Shown piece by piece: positions 25,734-35,186 of a DNA stretch of 64,000 nt. Both the position numbers and the translations under genes were made by a program. This DNA is from Achromobacter pestifer (lineage in GTDB: Bacteria; Pseudomonadota; Gammaproteobacteria; Burkholderiales; Burkholderiaceae_B). Location of the stretch: assembly GCF_902859625.1 (NCBI RefSeq), contig NZ_CADIJX010000001.1:868001-932000 (forward strand), read 5' to 3'. The notes under the pieces are model-generated. The model saw nothing but the letters and a program-made list of their open reading frames with translations. It was not told the DNA's origin and did not search any database. Numbering within the stretch: the first letter of the stretch is position 1; every line of letters begins with the position of its first letter.

Positions 25734-26882
25734 TTATGAGGAACGACTCGCCCCCGCCACCACCCGATGCACGAACTGCAACTTGCCGACCACCTCGGCC
25801 GGCAGCACGAACGGGTAGAAATCCCGCTGCCCCATGCTGCGCGATAGTTCATTCAAGACGCCGGTCAGCGCAACCCAGGCGTTGACCAGATCCAGAAACG
25901 CCTGGCCGTCCGGATCCTGGGGGTCGTACAGCGATTCCACCGTGAAGGGTTCATAGGACTGCTCTACCGCCATTCGCGTCACGCCAAAGCTGATGGCGGT
26001 GTCCAGCGTATCCATCATGTGCAGATAATGCGCCCAGGTCTCGGCCCAGTCTTCCCAGGGATGGCAGGATGCGTAGGTGCTGATGTAGTGCAGATCCCAG
26101 TCCGCGGGCGGGCCTTCTTCGTAGTTGCGCTGCAATGCTTGCGCATAGTCGATCTGCTCGTCGCCAAACACCTGGCGAAAGGGTTCCAGCCAAGGGCTGC
26201 CGGCAATCAGCTGATCCCAGTAGTAGTGGCCGACCTCGTGCCGGAAATGGCCCACCAAGGTGCGGTAGGGTTCACGCATGTCCTCGCGCACCTTCACCCG
26301 GTAGGCATCGTCGGCCTCAAGGATGTTGATGGTGATCAGACCCTGCGCATGCCCGGTCAGAAGCGGCGCACCATCGGCGACGGGCGCCAGCAGGTCGAAT
26401 GCCAGCCCGCCGTCATCAGGCGCCACGGAAGGCCGCAATGGCAGCCCCAGCGTCATCAACTGGGCGATCATCTGGCGCTTGGCCGCCTCCACCTTGAACC
26501 ACAGCGGGCCATTCTCCGGCACCGACAAGTCGGGAATCGTGCGGTTCAGGTTGCAGGCAATGCACAGCGTGTCTGGGGCATGCGCGGGCAACAGCCAATT
26601 GCACAACGCCGGCATGGCGTAGTTGGCGCAGCGCTTGTACGTCTTGCCGCGCGCCCTGCCGGCTTCGCGCCATGTGTCCGGCGCCGCGCCCTCGTCCAGC
26701 GCCAGCACGTGGCCGCGCTTGGGATCGAACCCCAACTGCCGATGGCAGTTCAGGCATTCCGTGTTGGAAAAAAAGATGGGTTGCCCGCATACGCACTGAA
26801 AGGCCTTCGCGCGAGCATGTCGCACGCGCTGGCGCCTGGGAGCACGTAGTTGCCGGTGAATCGCGTCGACGAAATAGCTCAT
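25734..26882 (-). CDS. Zinc-binding metallopeptidase (Peptidase_Mx-like) of the transglutaminase cluster
   Basis: 382 aa. N-terminal zinc-ribbon cysteines: C30-x-C32 and C43-x2-C46, with further C85, C94, C107 and C110 probably forming a second site. The peptidase motif HEVGH is at residues 215-219 (FRHEVGHYYWDQL), with a downstream acidic stretch PWEDWAETWAHYLHMMD supplying the third ligand. The family is annotated as putative zinc-binding metallopeptidase with no known substrate. Its ATG overlaps the stop of the transglutaminase gene by four bases, so it belongs to the 25.7-34.7 kb system and may process the peptide product. Confidence 0.85.
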   Translation of the reverse strand: MSYFVDAIHRQLRAPRRQRVRHARAKAFQCVCGQPIFFSNTECLNCHRQLGFDPKRGHVLALDEGAAPDTWREAGRARGKTYKRCANYAMPALCNWLLPAHAPDTLCIACNLNRTIPDLSVPENGPLWFKVEAAKRQMIAQLMTLGLPLRPSVAPDDGGLAFDLLAPVADGAPLLTGHAQGLITINILEADDAYRVKVREDMREPYRTLVGHFRHEVGHYYWDQLIAGSPWLEPFRQVFGDEQIDYAQALQRNYEEGPPADWDLHYISTYASCHPWEDWAETWAHYLHMMDTLDTAISFGVTRMAVEQSYEPFTVESLYDPQDPDGQAFLDLVNAWVALTGVLNELSRSMGQRDFYPFVLPAEVVGKLQFVHRVVAGASRSS

Positions 26883-27841
26883 GCGTCGCTTCCTGTGGGA
26901 AATTCGTCAATGGGCGCCACGGTGACACGCACTTCAAGTTCATGACCACCGCCTCGGATCACGCCCCGCAGCGGCGTGACGTCTCCGTAATCCCGGCCAT
27001 AGGCCAGAATGACGTGCGCGGTGCCGGGCACCACGTCATTGGTGGGATCCAGGTCGATCCAACCGCCGTTCACGGGCACGCCCGCGCAATGCACCGACAC
27101 CCATGCATGCGAGGCGTCGGCGCCAATCAGCCGCGCGCGTCCGGGCGGGGGCTGCGACATCAGATATCCGCTGACGTAGCGCGCCGGCAGGCCGATGGCC
27201 CGCAGGCAGCCAATCATGACGTGGGCGAAATCCTGGCACACCCCCACCCTGTCCCGGAAAGCCTCCAGAATCGGCGTGGACACCTGCGTGTGCGCGGGCC
27301 GATAGCTGAAGTCCTGGTGAATGCGGTGCATCAGGTCCAATGCCGCCTCGGCAACGGGGCGTTCGGGCGTAAACGACAGCAAGGCGTATTCCCGCAACTC
27401 CGCGTGCATCGGCACATAGGGCGACGGAAAGGTGAACTCGACTTCCGGCGCGAACGGCAAGGCCGCGTCATAACGCAGGCGGCGCACTGCCTCCTCCCAG
27501 GGCAAGCCGGCCCCGGGATCCAATGCGTCAAATCGGGGATGAACGATCACCGTGCTGATCGCCCGCACAGTCAGTGACTCATGCGGCGCCACCAACGCGA
27601 ACGTGCAGCGTGTATTGCCGAATCCGTCCACGGCCTCGGCCAGATCGGACGGCGCGGGCGTCACGTTCAACGCATAGGCTTCGACCACCTGGCAGGCATC
27701 GTTCAACGGCCGCAAATAGCCCAGGTGATGCGCCAGTTCCACCGGCGCGTCGTAGCGATAGGCGGTCTCGTGGTCCACACCCAGCGTCACGCCAGATGCG
27801 CAGGCCTGGGGCGGTTCGGAATCGGAGGGCAGCAAGGTCAT
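26879..27841 (-). CDS. Transglutaminase-like protein with intact Cys-His-Asp triad
   Basis: 320 aa. An N-terminal Bact_transglu_N domain (ETAYRYDAPVELAHHLGYLR) leads to a transglutaminase-core domain. The triad is Cys202 in VGVCQDFAH, His245 in ASHAWVSV and Asp265 in DLDPTN; PARYVSGYL lies between. Such bacterial proteins cleave or transfer amide bonds rather than cross-link. No signal peptide is obvious. It sits between the ATP-grasp/alpha-E gene (18 bases) and the metallopeptidase (ATGA overlap). Confidence 0.9.
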   Translation of the reverse strand: MTLLPSDSEPPQACASGVTLGVDHETAYRYDAPVELAHHLGYLRPLNDACQVVEAYALNVTPAPSDLAEAVDGFGNTRCTFALVAPHESLTVRAISTVIVHPRFDALDPGAGLPWEEAVRRLRYDAALPFAPEVEFTFPSPYVPMHAELREYALLSFTPERPVAEAALDLMHRIHQDFSYRPAHTQVSTPILEAFRDRVGVCQDFAHVMIGCLRAIGLPARYVSGYLMSQPPPGRARLIGADASHAWVSVHCAGVPVNGGWIDLDPTNDVVPGTAHVILAYGRDYGDVTPLRGVIRGGGHELEVRVTVAPIDEFPTGSDA

Positions 27842-27859
27842 GGCAGGTGGTGAGGTGGA

Positions 27860-30478
27860 TTACGCCGACAGCGTCTGGTCGTAACCGGCCGCATGGCTGA
27901 AATAGCGGCGGCTGATCTCGTTGGAAAGCGCGCTGGCGGCGGTGTCCAGTTGTTCAGTCAGCGCCATGACGCCCGCATACAGGCCTTGAGTCTGTTGGCA
28001 CAACGTCGTCAGCGCCACGCCTGTCTGGTCGGCAGGCAACAAGCCCAGCAGATCCGTCGCGGGTCCGGCCACCGTGTCGGGCAGCCGCGCCACTTCCTTG
28101 CGCAGCACGTTCAGCACACACGCGATGGACCGTGGGTTGGCGGGCTCCTGCACCAGCAGATTCAGCAGGGCCGGCACTTCCTGGCGGCCCGGATAATAGG
28201 CGCGGTACGTGATCTTGCTGTCGAACAGGTCCAGCAGGATGTTGAAACCGCTGTCACCCAACACGGCGTTGCGGCGGAATAGCTCGCCCAGCAACCCGCT
28301 CATGGTGGACAAGCGTTCAATCTGCCGGCCGATGGTCAGCAGCCGCCAGCCGTCGTCGCGCGTCATGCGGTCGGTTTGCGAGCCCGTGATGGCCGACAAC
28401 TGCATGCCCAAACGCTTCAGCCCGCGCAACACGTCCGGCGCGGTGATCGGCGCATCGGCCTCCCGGTCTTTCCCCCGCGAGGCCTTGCGGATGAACAGTT
28501 CGTTCGCGGTCATGACCAGGCGCCAGTGCTCTGGCGACAGGCGGTCGCGGATCTGGCTGGCGGCAAAGGCCAGCGCGCCCAGGTTGCGCGACACCCCGCC
28601 CTGCGCATCATCACCCGCCAGTTCTGCCACCAGCGTGGATTCAAACATGCGCACCGACAGGGTCGGCGCGGATGGCACCAAGCCGCCACGCCGGCATAGC
28701 GCGGCGACGGCGGCGAAAAGCTCGCCGGCGTTGTCTTCGTCGCTATTGAGCCAGGTCAGCGCCACATTGGCCAACCGCACGTCGTTTTCGGCGCGTTCGG
28801 TATAGCGCCCCATCCAGAACAGGTTTTCGGCAGCCCGGCTGGACACCGGCCGACGCGCGGGCACGATGTCTTCGGGCCGCAGTTGCTCGGGCAGCATCGA
28901 AAACGTGTCGACCGCGCCCCGCGTCGTGACCCAGGTGTCCATGCTGCTGCCACCGCGCTGCATCGACACGATCTGCTGTTCGCGGCTGGCAATGCGGGTC
29001 AGCCCGCCAGGCAGGACGTTCCAGCCGCCCTCGCCGTCGGCGATGACGAACACGCGCAGCATGGCCGCGCGCGGCACGATGTGGCCGTCGCTCCAGCTGG
29101 GCGCCTGCGATAGCGGCAGGTATTCCTGAATGGTGTAGGCGTCGGGATTCTCGGCAATGCGCGCCTGCAACACATCGCGCTCGGAAGGCGCCACCGCGCC
29201 CCCGATCACGGGCTCGAAGCCGCCGCGCAGATTGCCCGAATAGGTGGACTTGACCACCGCCAGCGGCAGGTTGGCCAGTGCATGTTCGCGCGCCGCCGCT
29301 TCGCCGCACCACCACGACGGCAGTGACGGCAGCAACAGGTCCGCGTCCAGCAGGCGGCGGCTGATGGCCGGCAAGAAGCCGTTGATGGCCGGAGACTCCA
29401 GAAAGCTCGTGCCCAGCGAATTGGCGACCAGCACGTTGCCCGCGCGCATCACCTGCAACAGGCCGGGCACGCCCAGCGTGGAATCCGAGCGCAGCTCCAA
29501 TGGATCGCAGAAATCGTCGTCCAGCCGGCGCAGCACGGCATGCACCCGTTCCAGCCCATGCAGCGTCTTCAGATACAGCAGCTTGTCGCGCACGACCAGA
29601 TCGCCGCCTTCCACCAGCGTGATGCCCAGGTAGCGTGCCAGATACGTCTGTTCAAAATAGGTTTCGTTGTATGGGCCGGGCGTCAGCAGCACGATGCGGG
29701 GCGGCGTGTGCGCCGACAGACCGCCGGGGCTGAGCTTGTACAGCATGTCCATCAGCCGGCGATAGCTGGTGGCCAGATGCTGCACCCGCAGTTCCTTGAA
29801 CGCCTCGGGGAACATGCCCGAGATCGTCAGCCGGTTTTCCAGCAGATAGCCCAGGCCGGATGGCGCCTGGGTGCGCTGCGACACCACCCACCAGCCGCCG
29901 TCGCTGGCGCGCGCCAGATCGAACGCGGCAATGTGCAGATAGGTGTCGCCCGGCGGCACGTAGCCGCGCAGCGGGCGCAGGTAGCCGGGATGCCCCAGCA
30001 CCAGCGCGGGCGGAATCAGCCTGTCGGCCAACAGCGTCTGCGGCCCATAGACATCGCCCAGCAGCCGGTTCAGCAAGGTTGCGCGTTGGCACAGGCCCTG
30101 TTCGATCGCCGCCCAGTCCGTATCGTTGATGACGAAAGGCAGCAAATCCAGCGACCACGGGCGTGCCGACCCGCTTGCCTCGGCGTAGATGTTGTAGGTG
30201 ATGCCGTTTTCGCGGATCTGTCGGGCCACCACATCCACGCGCCGATCCAGGTCGGCAAAGCCGCCCGTGCCTAGAAGCTCGAAGAAACGGGGCCAGGGTT
30301 CGCGCAAGCGCGTCGCGCCCGAGGCATCCGCCGTGGCGCGCAGCTCGTCATAGTGCCCGGGACGTGCGGGCAACGCCGCATGAACCGCCAGGGATGCGAC
30401 ATCCTGCGACGGGTCCGTCTGAAAAAGAAATTGCGGCATAGCGGCTTTATCGGCGGCGGGTGCGCCGGGGTTCAACAT
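27860..30478 (-). CDS. Circularly permuted ATP-grasp - alpha-E fusion protein
   Basis: 872 aa; ATG at 30478, with an internal ATG 13 codons later as alternative. Residues about 70-490 form a circularly permuted type-2 ATP-grasp (DUF404/407) domain: LLGDVYGPQTLL, HIAAFDLARASDG, VLLTPGPYNETYFEQTYLAR, VVRDKLLYLKTL, NSLGTSFLESPA, YTIQEYLPLSQAPSW and MLRVFVIAD are conserved. An alpha-E (DUF403) helical domain follows from about residue 545 (AENLFWMGRYTERAENDVRL) to the end. The first domain should activate a carboxylate with ATP and join it to an amine; alpha-E has no known role. In many genomes the two are separate genes. Confidence 0.92.
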   Translation of the reverse strand: MLNPGAPAADKAAMPQFLFQTDPSQDVASLAVHAALPARPGHYDELRATADASGATRLREPWPRFFELLGTGGFADLDRRVDVVARQIRENGITYNIYAEASGSARPWSLDLLPFVINDTDWAAIEQGLCQRATLLNRLLGDVYGPQTLLADRLIPPALVLGHPGYLRPLRGYVPPGDTYLHIAAFDLARASDGGWWVVSQRTQAPSGLGYLLENRLTISGMFPEAFKELRVQHLATSYRRLMDMLYKLSPGGLSAHTPPRIVLLTPGPYNETYFEQTYLARYLGITLVEGGDLVVRDKLLYLKTLHGLERVHAVLRRLDDDFCDPLELRSDSTLGVPGLLQVMRAGNVLVANSLGTSFLESPAINGFLPAISRRLLDADLLLPSLPSWWCGEAAAREHALANLPLAVVKSTYSGNLRGGFEPVIGGAVAPSERDVLQARIAENPDAYTIQEYLPLSQAPSWSDGHIVPRAAMLRVFVIADGEGGWNVLPGGLTRIASREQQIVSMQRGGSSMDTWVTTRGAVDTFSMLPEQLRPEDIVPARRPVSSRAAENLFWMGRYTERAENDVRLANVALTWLNSDEDNAGELFAAVAALCRRGGLVPSAPTLSVRMFESTLVAELAGDDAQGGVSRNLGALAFAASQIRDRLSPEHWRLVMTANELFIRKASRGKDREADAPITAPDVLRGLKRLGMQLSAITGSQTDRMTRDDGWRLLTIGRQIERLSTMSGLLGELFRRNAVLGDSGFNILLDLFDSKITYRAYYPGRQEVPALLNLLVQEPANPRSIACVLNVLRKEVARLPDTVAGPATDLLGLLPADQTGVALTTLCQQTQGLYAGVMALTEQLDTAASALSNEISRRYFSHAAGYDQTLSA

Positions 30479-30488
30479 GCGGTAGGGC

Positions 30489-33400
30489 TCAATCGTGCCT
30501 TAAATCCAACGAGAACGGAAATTCCCGGCCAACGACGGCCGGTGCGACGTCCATGCGCCCGGGCGTATGGCCGATCTTCTCGAAACGGGCCAAGCGCCGG
30601 CTCTCGGCCTCGTAGGAATTGACGGGGAACGATTCCGGGTTCAGCCCGCCCGGATGCGCGACGTGGTATTTGCAGCCTCCCAGTGAACGTTGATTCCAGG
30701 TATCGACGATATCCACCGTCAGCGGCACATGCACGGGGATGGTGGGATGCAGCGCCGACGGTGGCGCCCACGCCTTGTAACGGACGCCGGCCACGTATTC
30801 GCCCACGCGGCCCGTCGGCTGCAAGGGCAGCGCGCGGCCATTGACCGTGACCACATAGCGATTGTCATTCAGGCCCGATACCCGGATTTCCACCCGTTCC
30901 AGCGACGAATCCACATAACGCACCGTCCCTGCGGACGAGCCCTCTTCTCCCATGACGTGCCACGGTTCCAGCGCGCCGCGCAGTTCCAGGTGGATGCCAC
31001 GCGCCGCCACCTCGCCAAATAGCGGAAAGCGGAATTCAAAATGGGGGTCGAACCAGGCCGGATCGAACTCGTAGCCGGCCTCGTTCAGATCAGTCAGCAC
31101 GTCCTCGAAGTCCATCTTCACGAAGGTCGGCAGCAGGAAGCGGTCATGCAGTTCTGTGCCCCAGCGCGTCAAGCGCGCGGTGTAAGGCGTCTTCCAGAAA
31201 TGCGCGATCAGCCCCCGCAACAGTAATTGCTGCGCCAGGCTCATGCGCGCATGCGGCGGCATTTCAAAAGCGCGCAGTTCCAGCAACCCCAGCCGGCCCG
31301 TGGCGCTGTCGGGGGAATAAAGCTTGTCGATGCAGAACTCCGACCGGTGCGTATTGCCGGTGACATCCACCAGAATGTTGCGCAAGGCCCGGTCGATCAT
31401 CCACGGCGGCACGTCGCCCCCCTGCTCCGCGCAGCGCCGATGGATCTCCTGAAATGCCAGCTCAAGCTCGTAGACCTGGTCATTGCGGGCTTCGTCGATG
31501 CGCGGCGCCTGGCTGGTCGGCCCAATGAACAGGCCCGAAAACAGGTAGGACAGCGATGGATGATTCACCCAGTACGCCAACAGGCTGGCCAGCACGTCCG
31601 GCCGGCGCAGGAATGGGCTGTCGGCCGGCGTGGCGCCCCCCAACACGAAGTGGTTACCGCCCCCTGTGCCGGTGTGGCGGCCGTCGGCCATGAATTTCTC
31701 GGTCGACAGCCGGGTCTCGAAGGCCGCTTCGTAGAGGAATTCGGTATGGTCCACCAATTCCGCCCAGTTGCTGGCGGGGTGGATGTTGACCTCGATGACC
31801 CCGGGGTCGGGCGTCACTTGCAGGACCTTCAATCGCGGGTCGCGCGGCGGCGGATAGCCTTCCATGACGACCCTGACCTTCAAGTCCCGCGCCGTGGCCT
31901 CCACTTGGGCGACAAGCGCCAGATAGTCCTCCAGGCGGGGCAAGGGCGGCATGAATACATACAGCACCCCATTGCGGGTCTCCACGCACATGGCGGTGCG
32001 CGTCAACCACGCAGCGGACTCGAACTTGGCGGGTGGGCGGCCGTCCGGCCTGCCAGCATCGGATCCAGTGCTTCCGGCTCCCCCGCCGTGGGGTGCCTGG
32101 CCTGGTACCTGACTAGTCGTGGGACGGGCATGTTGCGTCAGCAACTGCGCAGGTCCGGGCAGCGAACGCCGCGCGTCATAGGGATCACGATCCACCACCA
32201 CGGGCGCGTCGGCCTCGTCCACCCAAGGCAGCGAATCCAGCGGCAAGCGGTAGCCCATCGGGGAATCGCCGGGAAACAGGTACATGCGTTCATCGCGCAG
32301 GAACCAGGGGCCGGAGACCCAGGGGCCGCCCTCGCCCGGTTGAATCGGCAAGGCGTAGCCCACGACGCTGTCCAGCTTTTGCTCGAATACGCGGCGCAGG
32401 CGTGCGCGCTCCATCTCGTCGTCCAGGCGGGCATCGAACGGATCCACGTTGGCGGGCAGGCGGCGTTCGCGCCACAGGTAATAGAACACGTCCTCGTAGC
32501 CCGGCACGACGTACTTTTCGCTGACGCCCAGCCGTTCGCAAAGCCGCGCCATGAAGCGCCGGGCATCCGCCACGGTATAGGTGCTGCGTTGGCGTTCGTC
32601 GGCGAACAGCGTCGGATCCTCCCAGCACGGCTGGCCGTCGGTGCGCCAATAGATCGACAACGCCCAGCGCGGCAACTGCTCGCCCGGGTACCACTTGCCC
32701 TGTCCGAAATGCAGAAAGCCGTTGCCGCCATAGCGTGTGCGCAGCCGGCCCAGCAGCTCTAGCGCGAAACCCCGCTTGGTCGGTCCCAGGGCCGCTGTAT
32801 TCCATTCCGCGCCTTCGCGATCCGACACGGACACAAAGGTGGGTTCGCCGCCCATCGTCAGGCGCACATCCATGTGATCCAGGCGGTCGTCGATCTTGTC
32901 GCCCAGATCGCGAATGGCGTGCCATTGCTCGTCGGTGTAGGGCTTGGTGACGCGCGGGGACTCGAACACCCTCGTCACCTGCATCGTGTGCGTGAATTCG
33001 ACCTCGGCCTCATCGACCGCGCCCGTCACCGGCGCGGCGCTGCCGGGTTCCGGCGTGGCGGCCAACGGAATGTGGCCTTCGCCCGCCAGCAGGCCCGAGG
33101 TCGGGTCCAGCCCGATCCACCCCGCCCCCGGCAAATAGACTTCGCACCAGGCATGCAGGTCGGTAAAGTCCGCCTGCGCGCCGCTGGGGCCATCCAGGGC
33201 GCGCACATCGGGCTTCAACTGAATCAGATAGCCCGACACGAAGCGGGCCGCCAGCCCCAGATGACGCAGCGCCTGCACCAGCAGCCAGCCGGAATCGCGG
33301 CACGATCCGGCGTTGCGCGTCAGGGTCTCTTCGGGCGTCTGCACGCCCGGCTCCATGCGGATCAGGTAGTTGATTTCTTGATGAATCTGCTGATTCAAGC

Positions 33401-33839
33401 CCACCAGAAAGTCCACGGTGCGCTGCGGACGGACGTCGACCCGCGACAGGAATTCGGTGAAGCGCGGCGTGGCCTTTCCGCACACCAGATACGGCGCCAG
33501 TTCGCGCGCCAAGCCATCGCCGTAAGTGAACGGAAACGTTTCGGCGTCCGGCTCCAGGAAGAAGTCGAACGGGTTGTAGACCGCCATCTCGGCAACCAGG
33601 TCCACCGTGATCTTGAACTCGCGCGTCTTGCCCGGAAAATTCAGGCGGGCCAGGTAATTGGAAAAAGGGTCCTGCTGCCAGTTGATGAAGTGCTCCGCGG
33701 GTTCGACGGTGAGCGAGTACGACAGGATCGGCGTGCGGCTATGCGGCGCGGGCCGCAGGCGCAGCACCTGAGCCGATAGGCCGACCAGACGGTCATACTT
33801 GTATTGCGTAACGTGCTTGAGTGCTACGTGGATCGTCAC
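30489..33839 (-). CDS. Transglutaminase - DUF2126 large protein
   Basis: 1116 aa from the GTG at 33839, which has GGAGAAGG at proper spacing; a TTG at 33881 would add 14 residues without family resemblance. The first 290 residues are a transglutaminase unit: N-terminal ALKHVTQYKYDRLVGLSAQV, then Cys180 in NAGSCRDSGW, His229 in LHAWCEVYL and Asp245 in GLDPTSG. The remaining 800 or so residues are DUF2126, with LTMGGEPTFVS, LHFGQGKWYPGEQLPRWALS, HTGTGGGNHFVLGG and LRALEMPPH-like segments; DUF2126 shares features with glutamate-cysteine-ligase-type amidoligases. Ten bases separate it from the ATP-grasp gene. Confidence 0.92.
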   Translation of the reverse strand: MTIHVALKHVTQYKYDRLVGLSAQVLRLRPAPHSRTPILSYSLTVEPAEHFINWQQDPFSNYLARLNFPGKTREFKITVDLVAEMAVYNPFDFFLEPDAETFPFTYGDGLARELAPYLVCGKATPRFTEFLSRVDVRPQRTVDFLVGLNQQIHQEINYLIRMEPGVQTPEETLTRNAGSCRDSGWLLVQALRHLGLAARFVSGYLIQLKPDVRALDGPSGAQADFTDLHAWCEVYLPGAGWIGLDPTSGLLAGEGHIPLAATPEPGSAAPVTGAVDEAEVEFTHTMQVTRVFESPRVTKPYTDEQWHAIRDLGDKIDDRLDHMDVRLTMGGEPTFVSVSDREGAEWNTAALGPTKRGFALELLGRLRTRYGGNGFLHFGQGKWYPGEQLPRWALSIYWRTDGQPCWEDPTLFADERQRSTYTVADARRFMARLCERLGVSEKYVVPGYEDVFYYLWRERRLPANVDPFDARLDDEMERARLRRVFEQKLDSVVGYALPIQPGEGGPWVSGPWFLRDERMYLFPGDSPMGYRLPLDSLPWVDEADAPVVVDRDPYDARRSLPGPAQLLTQHARPTTSQVPGQAPHGGGAGSTGSDAGRPDGRPPAKFESAAWLTRTAMCVETRNGVLYVFMPPLPRLEDYLALVAQVEATARDLKVRVVMEGYPPPRDPRLKVLQVTPDPGVIEVNIHPASNWAELVDHTEFLYEAAFETRLSTEKFMADGRHTGTGGGNHFVLGGATPADSPFLRRPDVLASLLAYWVNHPSLSYLFSGLFIGPTSQAPRIDEARNDQVYELELAFQEIHRRCAEQGGDVPPWMIDRALRNILVDVTGNTHRSEFCIDKLYSPDSATGRLGLLELRAFEMPPHARMSLAQQLLLRGLIAHFWKTPYTARLTRWGTELHDRFLLPTFVKMDFEDVLTDLNEAGYEFDPAWFDPHFEFRFPLFGEVAARGIHLELRGALEPWHVMGEEGSSAGTVRYVDSSLERVEIRVSGLNDNRYVVTVNGRALPLQPTGRVGEYVAGVRYKAWAPPSALHPTIPVHVPLTVDIVDTWNQRSLGGCKYHVAHPGGLNPESFPVNSYEAESRRLARFEKIGHTPGRMDVAPAVVGREFPFSLDLRHD

Positions 33840-33909
33840 TGCCTTCTCCGGGTCAACTGGGGCTGCCGCACGGGCCGCCAAAGCACTGCTAGGAAATCAC
33901 GCGGATATT

Positions 33910-34707
33910 TCAGTGGCTGGTCTGCACCTGCACCGACACATTCATGGACAACGCAGCCGCGGCCCCGTGCAACCAACGCACCGGCGACGCCGATTCATAA
34001 TCGCGCGCCACGGCCAGCCGGCAATGCCCGTCGGACGCAAAGCAAGCATGGCTGACGTCGATGCTGACCCAACCATGCCGGGCCAGCCAAACATCCGCCC
34101 ATCCGTGGTTGGTCGCGTCATCGCCTGCCAGATGCCAATAGCCGCTGACATAGCGGGCAGGCATGCCGAAGGCGCGCACGCAAGCCAGCAAGAGATGCGT
34201 ATGGCCCTGGCTGCCGCCACGCCCCGCCGCCAAGACCTGCGCGGCCGTCATGGGCGCGTCGTTCAGCCCCGGCGTATACGCCACCCGCTCACGGATTGCC
34301 GCGCTAAGCCGCAGCACGTCTTCAGGGGTATGCATGCCGCGCGGCACCACGTGGCGGCAGAATTCACGGATGCTGTCGTCGCACTGGGTCAACGCCGTGG
34401 GCACGCCATAGATGTAGACCGGCAGGCGCTCGTCTTCGTCGCCCACATGGCCCTGGGCCAGCGGGTGGATATCCACCTGCCCCACGGCATGGATTTCGAT
34501 TTCGCTATGGATACGGTGCAAGGTCAGCGTATGGGTGACATTGCCATAGGCGTCCACCTGCGGCTGGATTTCGCCGGGGGTCTGGATCTGCCATCGCAGC
34601 GCATGCTGGTGATCGTCGCGGCGGGGCGTCAGGCGCAGCGTCTGGATGCTGTAGTTCATCGGGGCGGCATAGCGGTAGCGGGTCACGTGCTTGATGAGAT
34701 GCTTCAT
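33910..34707 (-). CDS. Transglutaminase-like protein with Ser in place of the catalytic Cys
   Basis: 265 aa from the ATG at 34707, which has GGAGAACTTC just before it; the upstream TTG overlaps this site and is unlikely. The same two-domain layout as its neighbours: HLIKHVTRYRYAAPMNYSIQ, then the core. Where active family members have GVCQDFAH, this one reads GGSQGHTH with Ser166; His201 (HGWADVWL) and Asp217 (SIDVSH) are present though in changed surroundings. It may be a binding or regulatory homologue, or a serine-based variant. First gene of the minus-strand cluster, 70 bases ahead of the DUF2126 gene. Confidence 0.88.
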   Translation of the reverse strand: MKHLIKHVTRYRYAAPMNYSIQTLRLTPRRDDHQHALRWQIQTPGEIQPQVDAYGNVTHTLTLHRIHSEIEIHAVGQVDIHPLAQGHVGDEDERLPVYIYGVPTALTQCDDSIREFCRHVVPRGMHTPEDVLRLSAAIRERVAYTPGLNDAPMTAAQVLAAGRGGSQGHTHLLLACVRAFGMPARYVSGYWHLAGDDATNHGWADVWLARHGWVSIDVSHACFASDGHCRLAVARDYESASPVRWLHGAAAALSMNVSVQVQTSH

Positions 34708-35186
34708 GAAGTTCTCCAAGGGTCACGCTGGCAACGTCGGGGCCGTCCGCCCCCCAGGCCCGGCAGGCACGACGATTGATAGTAGCAATAGCGCGTTGAA
34801 ATATTGAAGCAACTTGCATGCCAAGTCATGACACTTGGACGTCGCGAGGCATTGTGGGACCTTGCTCGGGACGCCTGCACCATCGCCCCCCCGGGACGGG
34901 CCTGGCGCGCGGGCGCCGGATGCCCGTTTGCCTGCAACAAGCACCACGATGGTGCATCGACCGCCCGATTTCGGCCGCCCCGCGTCATTCGGGGCCAGCG
35001 TCCCTGGGCGCATTTTTGACAGCCCATTGCAAAATTGTTCCACCGAAGACAGCGCCGGCATCCGCAGACCTGGGCAGGCCAATGCAGTCACAATCTTCAA
35101 ATGGGCGGACAATCGTTCAATACGCCCGGCGGGCGAGGTGGCACATTGCAGACGTTTTCCAACGCAGGCATCCGAAGGAGCCCTCC
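34708..35186. other. 479-base intergenic region, divergent promoters
   Basis: Separates the transglutaminase cluster from the YcaC-like operon. Open frames here have no family resemblance. An AT-richer stretch (about 34775-34840) contains the dyad CCAAGT-CATGAC-ACTTGG at 34821-34838, a plausible operator about 115 bases upstream of the transglutaminase start. No RNA gene or terminator was recognised. Confidence 0.4.

Noticed and set aside
31227..32762. Plus-strand open frame of 511 codons opposite the DUF2126 gene
   Set aside because: Shadow frame; the minus strand carries a continuous two-domain protein.
30489..33881. Longer version of the DUF2126 protein starting at a TTG at 33881
   Set aside because: The GTG at 33839 has a much better ribosome-binding site and the first 14 residues of the longer form do not resemble the family.
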